Origin: CAYUNT01 sp964446285
Lineage (GTDB): Bacteria > Sumerlaeota > Sumerlaeia > SLMS01 > CAYUNT01
Assembly (NCBI GenBank): GCA_964446285.1
Contig: CAYUNT010000142.1
Coordinates: 1-11,936 of the forward strand
Direction: 5' to 3'
DNA: 11,936 bases
Shown: one piece after another, positions 6,341-11,936 of the stretch
Position numbering within the stretch: the first letter of the stretch is position 1
Layout: every line of letters starts with the position of its first letter
Notes under the pieces: model-generated
Told to the model about the DNA's origin: nothing
Seen by the model: only the letters and a program-made list of their open reading frames with translations
The model's database searches: none
Translations under genes and position numbers: made by a program

Positions 6341-7009
6341 TTAATGAATAGTGCAGCCAGGCGGAGAAGAAAGCGAGGCCATGCTTGCAAGCGCCTTTCC
6401 ATATTCCTCCGGCGTGTCGATGTCGCGCAGGATTCCGGGATCCTCCACGGAAATTTCGAGAAGTCTCGAAGCGTTTTGCTCGACGGCCCAGTCGGCGCCG
6501 CGCCCCGGCGGAACAGCACGCAAGTCCGCAAAAACCTCGGCGGGGAAAATGACAGGGTGGCCGCGTTTGCCGCCAAAAGACGGAATGATGATCCGCCCGG
6601 GGCTTTCGGCCGCGGTTCGAAAAAGAGTCGAGTAAGTCGCGCTCTGCACGGCCGGATGATCCACAAGGCACACGGCAAGGCCGTGGACGGCGATTGTGTT
6701 GCTGCCGCCTGTATTTTGCGAGGATTCGGCGCAGAGGAACCCGAGCGCGACACGGATTGAAGAAATAGGGCCTTCATCATTCGGGTCGGCGTTGGCGAGA
6801 AAAACGTCGATGGCCGAAGCGGCCCCCGAGAGCGCGCGGGCGCGTTCGATTTCGCCGGGGCGCAGAATGGCCAGAATGCGCGGCGCGCCCGCCTGGCGCA
6901 AACTGGCTGCGATCGTCTCGATAAACGCGCGCCCGTTCCAATCAAGAAAGGCCTTTGATGCGCCCATGCGGCCCGAGCGCCCGGCAGCGAGAATGGCGGC
7001 GGGTATCAT
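6341..7009 (-). CDS. MobA/MocA-like nucleotidyltransferase (NTP_transf_3)
   Basis: 222 residues. The N-terminus has the nucleotide-binding signature LAAGRSGRMGASKAFLDWNG (7-26), followed by the metal-binding VDHP (116-119), then GKRGHPVIFP (147-156) and DIDTPEEY (196-203). This set of motifs is typical of molybdenum cofactor cytidylyl- or guanylyltransferases of the MobA/MocA type. These transfer a nucleotide from CTP or GTP to molybdopterin; related enzymes act on sugar or polyol phosphates. The GHP motif followed by DIDTPEEY fits the MocA side better than a sugar nucleotidyltransferase. No molybdoenzyme, XdhC or other cofactor gene is nearby, so the acceptor is unproven. It is cytosolic. 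The start overlaps the stop of the upstream glycosyltransferase as ATGA, with no visible Shine-Dalgarno, so it is likely translated by coupling. Confidence 0.85.
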   Translation of the reverse strand: MIPAAILAAGRSGRMGASKAFLDWNGRAFIETIAASLRQAGAPRILAILRPGEIERARALSGAASAIDVFLANADPNDEGPISSIRVALGFLCAESSQNTGGSNTIAVHGLAVCLVDHPAVQSATYSTLFRTAAESPGRIIIPSFGGKRGHPVIFPAEVFADLRAVPPGRGADWAVEQNASRLLEISVEDPGILRDIDTPEEYGKALASMASLSSPPGCTIH

Positions 7010-8040
7010 GACAATGGGAAAAGAGATTTTTTGGGTGGCGGCGGCTGGGTGGCAAATGGATCGGGATTGACGGCGGCTGGCGGAGGCGCGGCAGCTTTCG
7101 GTGGCGCCGGCGGCAGTTCCTGCGGCGAGTCGGAATCTGCGGAATGCGCCGGTGAAGCCGGATCGCCCGCCGCATCGCTCCGCGGCTCTGCTCCGCGCGC
7201 ATTGTTATCCGCTGATACGGATGGCGCCCCGCGGCCTTTCACCATTGCCCCGGCTTTTTCCCGCGCCGCCATCTGCTCGACTTCCTGCCTCTCCCACAGG
7301 CGGGCGTATTTCATAAAAACGGAATGCGCCGCCATCCAGCAAATCACAAGCCCATGCAAGCCGTCGCGGAATCCGCCATACAAAACAAACTGGCGGAAAA
7401 AGCGCCACGCGGGCCGCAAAAGCAGGTGGCGCATCTTCACGCGCCCGGTGGTTTTGGCGCGGTCGTTCGATGCCCAGATTGTGTATTGGTCGAACTTCTT
7501 CAGGTATTGCGGGAACGACTGAAATGTGTAGTGGAGCAGCGGGGCGCGCAGATTGCGGACCTTGGAGGGCTGCCCGTCGGGAAACTCGACATCGGCGTGG
7601 ACCTGGCGCTCGATATAGCGCGCGCGGTCGCGCCGGAAGAGGCGCAGCACACGGTCGCGCTGCCACCCGCACCCGCGGATTCGCTTGCCGAGAAAATGAT
7701 TTACGCGCCGGATGCGGTAGCCGTCCGCCGGGCCATCGCGCGCGAGGACTTTTTCGATCTCGCGCCGCAGCTCGGGCGTTACGCGCTCGTCGCAATCGAG
7801 CACCAGCACCCACGGATGGCTCATCTGGGGGATGGCCCAGTTTTTTTGCGCGGCGGAATTGATATATTCGTGTTTGAGCACGCGATCGGCCAGAGGCGTG
7901 GCGATTTCCACCGTCCGATCCGCGCTGAACGAATCGATAACGACCACCTCATCCGCCCAACGCGCCGAAGCGATGCAATCGGCGATGTTGGCCTCTTCGT
8001 TGCCAGCGGGGATGAGGACGGAAAGTTTTTGGCGAGACAT
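7006..8040 (-). CDS. Family 2 glycosyltransferase (WaaE/KdtX-like) with Pro-rich tail
   Basis: 344 residues from ATG 8040 (MSRQKLSVLIPAGNEE); an ATG at 8097 would add 19 residues before the fold and lacks a ribosome binding site too. The GT-A domain shows SVLIPAGNEEANIADCI (7-23), VVVIDSFSADRTVEIA (32-47), YINSAAQKNWAI (59-70), and the metal-binding DCDERVTPEL (82-91). This pattern matches the lipopolysaccharide core glycosyltransferases of the WaaE/KdtX type, which act at the cytoplasmic face of the inner membrane. A hydrophobic or amphipathic stretch (205-245) may touch the membrane. Residues 265-344 form a low-complexity Ala/Pro/Ser tail with several Pro runs, not usual for this family. 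It lies 176 bases after the preceding gene, the largest gap inside the minus-strand run, so its own promoter is possible though none is clear. Confidence 0.88.
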   Translation of the reverse strand: MSRQKLSVLIPAGNEEANIADCIASARWADEVVVIDSFSADRTVEIATPLADRVLKHEYINSAAQKNWAIPQMSHPWVLVLDCDERVTPELRREIEKVLARDGPADGYRIRRVNHFLGKRIRGCGWQRDRVLRLFRRDRARYIERQVHADVEFPDGQPSKVRNLRAPLLHYTFQSFPQYLKKFDQYTIWASNDRAKTTGRVKMRHLLLRPAWRFFRQFVLYGGFRDGLHGLVICWMAAHSVFMKYARLWERQEVEQMAAREKAGAMVKGRGAPSVSADNNARGAEPRSDAAGDPASPAHSADSDSPQELPPAPPKAAAPPPAAVNPDPFATQPPPPKKSLFPLS

Positions 8041-8216
8041 ATCGCGTTTTGGCGAAAGAAGAAAAGAAGAGGAGCAGATTTCCGCGGGACGCGGCATTTC
8101 TGGTTTGGGATGGGCGGATGCCCGGCGGCAAGCGCTATGCGCCCTCGACCACGCCGCCTATCCTGTTTTGTTCAGCGGGCGCGGGAAGTCACGCCGAATC
8201 TTGGAATGAATTCGAA

Positions 8217-9023
8217 TCAACCGTAGTGGGATGAGGAGGAGGAAGAGGGTTCGGGAACGACGCCGCCAAAACCTCCGGCGCTGTTGGTGATGAGTCCGGA
8301 AAGGGCAAGCAGCCGATGCCAAAGGCTGCGGAAACGGCTTGGTCTCGACACAGAAAGCGTCTGCGCCACCGGAACCGGCGCGCCGATGTCGGCCACGAAC
8401 AATTCAATGCCCGCTTCCCGCCATCGCACCAGCACGTGCGCCAGATCGCTCTGTGCACAGGATGTGCCTCTTTGAATCAGCAAGGCGCGCGAAATTCCCT
8501 GCGACTTCAAAAACGCCCCCGAAGGAAAATCCTGGGGGAAAACAACCCAGCGATTGTCAAAGCGTCCCGGGGTTTTGGACGACAATACGATGCGGTTATA
8601 GTCCAGCAAAAACGCGGGCGGGGCTTGCGCGGAAAGCGGAGTTTCGCGGAGTTCCTCGGCCCCTTCGCGCAAAATGCAAAGCAAATTCGACACGTCCACG
8701 GTGGCGTTCTGACTCCCCCACGCGCCATTGTATAGCGGAATGGGCCGGAATCCACGGCGCGCAAGCACGAGGCCGATCAACGGAGAGAGTTCGCCGGGCA
8801 AGTCGGCAATGATAGCGCAATGCTCGCCATGCAACCACGAATCGGGCCAGTCTGGCGGGATCATCTGACTGGCCACCGGCAGCGTGGTTTTCAGAATGTC
8901 CACGGGCGAGAAGCCAAGCGGGCCTTTGCTCCCGGTGACGAACAGAACGGGTTTCGCCCACTGGGACCAGACTGATTGCGGAGGCGCCCAGATTTCGTAG
9001 ATTTGCCTGGGATCAAGCAGCAT
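8217..9023 (-). CDS. Uncharacterised protein with GGFGG/poly-Ser C-terminal tail
   Basis: I do not recognise this 268-residue protein. It has no signal peptide and no convincing membrane segment. The body has alternating hydrophobic strands and helices, for example PVLFVTGSKGPLGF (25-38), HCAIIADLPGELSPLIGLVLARRGF (68-92), and GIELFVADIGAPVPVAQ (205-221), suggesting a compact alpha/beta fold. The last 19 residues change character: GGFGG (250-254), Val-Val-Pro-Glu-Pro, six serines, then His-Tyr-Gly. The start at 9023 has GGAG seven bases upstream (plus-strand CTCC 9031-9034) and overlaps the end of the ATP-grasp gene by 11 bases, implying tight coupling. By position it is the likely partner or substrate of that ligase; this is inference. 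Confidence 0.8.
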   Translation of the reverse strand: MLLDPRQIYEIWAPPQSVWSQWAKPVLFVTGSKGPLGFSPVDILKTTLPVASQMIPPDWPDSWLHGEHCAIIADLPGELSPLIGLVLARRGFRPIPLYNGAWGSQNATVDVSNLLCILREGAEELRETPLSAQAPPAFLLDYNRIVLSSKTPGRFDNRWVVFPQDFPSGAFLKSQGISRALLIQRGTSCAQSDLAHVLVRWREAGIELFVADIGAPVPVAQTLSVSRPSRFRSLWHRLLALSGLITNSAGGFGGVVPEPSSSSSSHYG

Positions 9024-10542
9024 CGCAGTTCTCCGAAGGGGTATGTATTTCGGTTGGGGTGGTGGCGGAAGCGGCAGTGGCGGAAATCGCGGCGCCGCGG
9101 GAACGGATCAGCACGGCGGCGTCGCGGGCCTGGAAGTCGATCAAGGGTTGAGAGGCGAGGCGTCCATACGCGCCCGCCGCGCGCCCGTTGACGCAATACA
9201 CTCCAAGGCAGGGATAGACGAGTTCGCCGGTCTCGGGCAGGACAGCGGGCACGGCCTCGAACCGGCGTTGAACGGCCCAATAACGAGGGTGCCAAGTGGC
9301 ATGGCGCGCGATGGTTTTCCATTCTTTTTCTTTGGTTACGCCGCGAATCCCGATCAATTCGCCCACGCGCCCGAGGGCGGGCTTGAGCACCCATTCCTCC
9401 GCGCCGTTGCCGCCGCCGGCGGCGCTTCTACTCCCATTGCCACTTCCATCCCGCCAGCGGACTTCTCGCGGATCGAATGTGGGCGGAAGCAGCGACTTCC
9501 AGGCCGAAAGCGGCGCGCGCAGGCGGTCCCAGACGAGCGGAAAGCGTTTGCTTTGCACCAAAAGCGCCACCCCCGGATTGCACTGCGGCGTGCGCGAGGA
9601 ATGGAAGTAACTTTTCCATGCGGCGGCGCGCGGCAGATTCGGCAGCCATTCCGCCGGGAAAAACCGGAAGAGGAAATCCAGGCGCTGCGCTGATTCGGCG
9701 GGATTGCCGCTGCTGTTCTCGTCACCAGAGGCGGCTCCAAGGATGAACGCTTCTCCAGCGCGCCAGCGCAATTGGGCGGGGCTGATGAGATGCACCTTTG
9801 CGCCCGCGCGTTCGAGCAGGCCGGCCAGATACACCATCACCTGATGGTCGTCCGAATAGGCCGTGGCGTGAACAAGGGCGATGTTCGGCGCGCGGGGCGG
9901 CTCCGCGGCAGGCGCGGATGCGGAAGCGGCGTGGCAGGATTCCAGCATGGCCTCGGCAAGGGCGCGCGCCGGATCGCCCGGCAGATGGCAGCCCGGATAG
10001 CGTTCGGCCATGAGCGCGGCGAAACCGGATGCCTCGACATATCCGCCCGGGACGTCGGAATTCACCTCGGAAATCCGCCAGCCTTCAGGGGTCCAATGGA
10101 AATCGAACCGCATAACGCGGACGGGCGCGGGCGGGGGGCCGAGGCGGCTCGCATGGCGCAAGGCGCGGCGCACGCTCCACGGCAGGCCGAGTTCCGCGTG
10201 CAATTCGGGGCGGCCGAGCAACTCCGCCTCGGCTTCGATGGCCTCTGCCGCGAGGCGTTCTGCCAGGGCGGCCACTTCGCGCCAGGCGTCTTCGCTGAGG
10301 AGAAGCGGAAACGGCGCAAGGACCGGCACATCGCCCACCTGCGGGTCCCATTTGCAGCACTCGAAAATGGCGCGGGCGCGGACTTGGCGGAATTCCTCGG
10401 GCGCAACGGAAATCCCCGCGCCCAACGGCATTGCTGAATCCGGCGTCCGCGAAATCGACAGCGGCGCGGTGGGCGAACCGCGCCCGGTCGGCGAACCGCG
10501 CGCGGCGGATGCGATGGGAGCGAATGGAGCGGCGGACGTCAT
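9013..10542 (-). CDS. Glutathionylspermidine synthase-like ATP-grasp ligase
   Basis: 509 residues from ATG 10542, which overlaps the stop of the DUF350-like gene as ATGA and has GAGG nine bases upstream; the open frame to 10812 is a shadow. Family marks are VMRFDFHWTPEGWRISEVNS (143-162) followed by DVPGGYVEASG (163-173), the acidic FDFH...E-N-D cluster; CNPGVALLVQSKRFPLVWD (321-339); WVLKPALGRVGELIGI (384-399), the ATP-binding strand-loop; and VYPCLGVYCVNGRAAGAYGR (442-461). These match the C-terminal synthetase domain of glutathionylspermidine synthase. The N-terminal amidase domain of the bifunctional E. coli Gss is absent, as in YjfC and YgiC. Such enzymes join a carboxylate to an amine using ATP; many stand-alone members probably do not make glutathionylspermidine. 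The first 45 residues are Ser/Pro/Gly-rich, with a GSPTGRGSPT repeat. It is cytosolic. Confidence 0.85.
   Translation of the reverse strand: MTSAAPFAPIASAARGSPTGRGSPTAPLSISRTPDSAMPLGAGISVAPEEFRQVRARAIFECCKWDPQVGDVPVLAPFPLLLSEDAWREVAALAERLAAEAIEAEAELLGRPELHAELGLPWSVRRALRHASRLGPPPAPVRVMRFDFHWTPEGWRISEVNSDVPGGYVEASGFAALMAERYPGCHLPGDPARALAEAMLESCHAASASAPAAEPPRAPNIALVHATAYSDDHQVMVYLAGLLERAGAKVHLISPAQLRWRAGEAFILGAASGDENSSGNPAESAQRLDFLFRFFPAEWLPNLPRAAAWKSYFHSSRTPQCNPGVALLVQSKRFPLVWDRLRAPLSAWKSLLPPTFDPREVRWRDGSGNGSRSAAGGGNGAEEWVLKPALGRVGELIGIRGVTKEKEWKTIARHATWHPRYWAVQRRFEAVPAVLPETGELVYPCLGVYCVNGRAAGAYGRLASQPLIDFQARDAAVLIRSRGAAISATAASATTPTEIHTPSENCDAA
9031..9034 (-). promoter_or_regulatory. Shine-Dalgarno GGAG for the uncharacterised protein
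   Basis: GGAG lies inside the ATP-grasp coding region, seven bases before ATG 9023, and supports an 11-base gene overlap. Confidence 0.6.
10469..10504. repeat. 18-bp imperfect tandem duplication inside the ATP-grasp gene
   Basis: Two adjacent 18-base units sharing GGCGAACCGCGC encode Arg-Gly-Ser-Pro-Thr-Gly and Arg-Gly-Ser-Pro-Thr-Ala in the disordered N-terminal segment. It is in frame and short, and probably slippage-derived. Confidence 0.6.
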
Positions 10543-11339
10543 ACCCACCAGCCTCTTGAAGCAATGAATATCGCAGCGGCGGCGGCGAACAAGAGAGCGG
10601 GCAGAATTCCAAGGAACACCACTGCGACGGATCGGGGAAGCGGGAGTTTTTGGCACAACAGTTCCAGAACAATCGCGCCCGCAACGAATCCGCCGCCAAA
10701 AATCCAATAAGGGTGGTAGTCGGCGAGTGTGGCCTCGAATGATACCCAATTGCCGGCCACTCCGCGCCCGAGCACGGCCCCGAGCGAGGCGAGGAATCCC
10801 GCCAGGCGCCATCCCGCCGCCGGATCGCGTTCGACGGTGATGGCTTCGGAAACGCGGGCGACTGCTTCATAAAAATACCAGAATATATAGAGCGAACCTG
10901 TGGATATGCCCGCGCTGAGGATGACCACATGAAACCCGGGACCGTCGCCGATGTTGCCGCCGGCGAAGGCAAGCGTCAGGCCGATCAGCCCGCCCGCGAC
11001 GGCAATTGCCGCCGCGCCATTTCGGCGTTCGATGGCATCCTGGCGCACGCTAAGATTGAGCAGAAGGAAGAAGGCCTTGACGAGTCCGACCCATGCCGCG
11101 CCCATCGCCATATAAAAATACAAGTAGGTGGAACTGTCGCGGACGTCGCTCGACGCCCAGCGCCGCAATACGAGCCAAAGGAGCAAGGCGCAACACGGCG
11201 GGACGAGATGGAGCAGAATCCGTTCCGAGCGAAACCGGTAATAGCGGCCCACCGCAAGCAGGCTGAAATACCAAATTCCCCAAGCCACCACGGCGGCGAT
11301 GGAGGAGATGACTGCAAAGATCATTTCACCTTCCGACAT
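10539..11339 (-). CDS. DUF350-like multi-pass membrane protein (two repeats)
   Basis: 266 residues from ATG 11339 (MSEGEMIF). GAGG lies seven bases upstream; the frame open to 11570 runs through the N-gap and is not real. About eight hydrophobic segments are visible (near 8-31, 41-59, 72-95, 108-128, 135-160, 176-196, 212-229, 237-260). Two segments look like the DUF350 core: ERRNGAAAIAVAGGLIGLTL (104-123) and ERDPAAGWRLAGFLASLGAV (170-189), each an acidic-Arg start, a small-residue patch and a Gly-rich helix. E. coli YjfL, a DUF350 protein, is about half this length with four helices. Location is the inner membrane and function is unknown. The gene is first in the minus-strand run and overlaps the ATP-grasp gene by ATGA, so the two are very likely functionally linked. 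Confidence 0.8.
   Translation of the reverse strand: MSEGEMIFAVISSIAAVVAWGIWYFSLLAVGRYYRFRSERILLHLVPPCCALLLWLVLRRWASSDVRDSSTYLYFYMAMGAAWVGLVKAFFLLLNLSVRQDAIERRNGAAAIAVAGGLIGLTLAFAGGNIGDGPGFHVVILSAGISTGSLYIFWYFYEAVARVSEAITVERDPAAGWRLAGFLASLGAVLGRGVAGNWVSFEATLADYHPYWIFGGGFVAGAIVLELLCQKLPLPRSVAVVFLGILPALLFAAAAAIFIASRGWWV
10552..10555 (-). promoter_or_regulatory. Shine-Dalgarno GAGG for the ATP-grasp ligase
   Basis: GAGG sits nine bases before ATG 10542, within the last codons of the DUF350-like gene, and fixes the start at the ATGA overlap. Confidence 0.55.
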
Positions 11340-11346
11340 GGCGTAA

Positions 11347-11350
11347 CCTC
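11347..11350 (-). promoter_or_regulatory. Shine-Dalgarno GAGG for the DUF350-like gene
   Basis: GAGG lies seven bases before ATG 11339 and decides this start over the longer frame through the gap. Confidence 0.6.
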
Positions 11351-11407
11351 GGAGGAGCGGCGATGAATCACGATGGAAAAGGTGCCATTCTCCCGCCCCC
11401 CTCTCAA

Positions 11408-11417
11408 NNNNNNNNNN
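11408..11417. other. Assembly gap (10 N)
   Basis: Ten unknown bases, probably a scaffolding placeholder whose true length is unknown. The upstream promoter of the minus-strand run may lie in it, and the repeat-rich sequence to its right may be why the assembly broke here. Confidence 0.95.
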
Positions 11418-11568
11418 ATGCCAAACTTGCCGGACGGAGCGAACGGATAAACGCCATGAAAAGCCGCATGCATGGATCATGGATTCAGGTGTTTTATCAT
11501 TCGCCTCGCGACTCATCGCGACATGTGTTTGGCGTGCCGGGAAAGTCAAACGTGGCATCGCTCCAAAC

Positions 11569-11856
11569 AACCCCGCCAGGGGTTCAATACCAAAGCCCAG
11601 GCGTCAGCGAGGAACGAGCGCCACCCTGGGAAACCAAGTTCGACAAAAGGAATTTACCCTGCAAGGGTTCAATAAATCGCGGTGAATCCTGCCGATCCGC
11701 CGCATCGCAAACAGGGATGAACGCGAGAAATGACAATGGGAGGATTTCGATTTATTTAACCCTTGCAGGGTATTTGGGTTCTGCTCTCGCATTATCCCAG
11801 GGTGGCGCTCGTTCCTCGCTGACCCTGGGCTTTGTTATTAAATCCCTTCGGGATTT
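11569..11856. repeat. Composite symmetric inverted-repeat element
   Basis: Three block types occur in mirror order, P-A-B ... B'-A'-P'. A (11591-11630) and A' (11796-11834) are reverse complements over about 39 bases with one single-base indel, both reading AAGCCCAGG ... CCACCCTGGG. B (11655-11679) and B' (11748-11772) are 25-base reverse complements with one mismatch; each contains the small hairpin ACCCT-GCA-AGGGT. P (11569-11584) is the hairpin AACCCC-GCCA-GGGGTT and P' (11840-11856) is AAATCCC-TTC-GGGATTT. A-B spacers are 24 and 23 bases, and P-A spacers 6 and 5. Spacer sequences are unrelated. The central 68 bases are unique. The style matches intergenic palindromic repeats of PVC-like genomes; no transposase is present. 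Confidence 0.85.
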
Positions 11857-11936
11857 CTATTCTGCTGCGCCCAATATCTCCTAATAAATTTCCTGACAGG
11901 TATTATGCAATCTCTTCATGCAAAAGCGGCGGGAGC

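Larger units (their letters stand above)
11340..11936. other. Intergenic right end, no gene; gap and palindromic repeats
   Basis: No reading frame here looks coding. The frames that are open translate repeat sequence or cross the N-gap. The first 68 bases hold the leader of the minus-strand run, including GAGG at 11347-11350, but no clear promoter boxes. After the gap comes about 150 bases of unrecognised sequence with a small TCGCGA-CTCA-TCGCGA hairpin (11506-11521). The composite palindromic element follows at 11569-11856. The last 80 bases show nothing I can name. Confidence 0.7.

Noticed and set aside
5963..6760. 265-codon plus-strand open frame
   Set aside because: It is antisense to both the YCII and MobA-like genes, which have clear family motifs and a good ribosome binding site.
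8041..8216. Intrinsic terminator or sigma-70 promoter between the unknown protein and the glycosyltransferase
   Set aside because: No GC-rich stem with a T-run and no well-spaced -35/-10 pair could be found by eye.
7324..8226. 300-codon plus-strand open frame
   Set aside because: It is antisense to the family 2 glycosyltransferase; no domain signature is seen and composition is shadow-like.
9013..10542. True bifunctional glutathionylspermidine synthetase/amidase
   Set aside because: Only the ATP-grasp synthetase-like part is present; there is no N-terminal Cys-His amidase domain, and no polyamine genes lie nearby.
10085..10972. 295-codon minus-strand open frame
   Set aside because: It is out of frame with both the DUF350-like and ATP-grasp genes and Arg/Pro/Ser-rich.
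11569..11856. CRISPR array or insertion sequence
   Set aside because: The blocks are inverted rather than regularly spaced direct repeats, only two copies of each exist, and no transposase or cas gene is present.
11363..11884. 173-codon plus-strand open frame across the gap and repeats
   Set aside because: It runs through the 10 N bases and the palindromic element, so its length is an accident of the gap and of repeat sequence.

Overview
The window is a GC-rich bacterial scaffold with a 10-base run of N at 11408-11417, which suggests a draft or metagenome assembly. A lipoprotein signal peptide and an LPS-core-type glycosyltransferase point to a diderm (Gram-negative) bacterium. The rightmost 0.5 kb carries intergenic palindromic repeats of a style I associate with Planctomycetes/Verrucomicrobia-like genomes and relatives. 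The phylum is a guess; no rRNA, tRNA or other taxonomic marker is present.

Layout. Positions 1-419 hold no convincing gene, only a perfect 10-bp hairpin and two doubtful tiny ORFs. One plus-strand gene (420-1415) encodes a secreted or lipid-anchored SGNH/GDSL hydrolase. It faces a run of ten minus-strand genes that fills 1437-11339 almost without gaps. In transcription order (right to left) these are: a DUF350-like 8-TM membrane protein, a glutathionylspermidine-synthase-like ATP-grasp ligase, an unrecognised 268-residue protein with a Gly/Ser tail, a family 2 glycosyltransferase with a long Pro-rich tail, a MobA/MocA-like nucleotidyltransferase, a YCII-domain protein, a ThpR-type RNA 2',3'-cyclic phosphodiesterase, a 106-residue membrane protein, a nitrilase-superfamily amidohydrolase, a GT4-like glycosyltransferase with a coiled-coil/TM tail, and an EamA-type transporter. 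Three junctions have 4-base ATGA stop/start overlaps and one has an 11-base overlap, so at least sub-operons are well supported. From 11340 to the end there is no gene. That stretch holds the assembly gap and a striking symmetric composite inverted repeat (about 11569-11856).

How they may work together. The best candidate for a coherent system is the first three minus-strand genes. The DUF350 membrane protein and GSPS-like ATP-grasp ligase recall the Escherichia coli yjfL/yjfC association. The third protein ends in a Gly-Gly-Phe-Gly plus poly-Ser tail that could be the ligase's peptide substrate, by analogy with E. coli YgiB/YgiC-type pairs. The two glycosyltransferases fit surface polysaccharide work. 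The remaining genes look like housekeeping or salvage functions sharing a transcription direction rather than a pathway.
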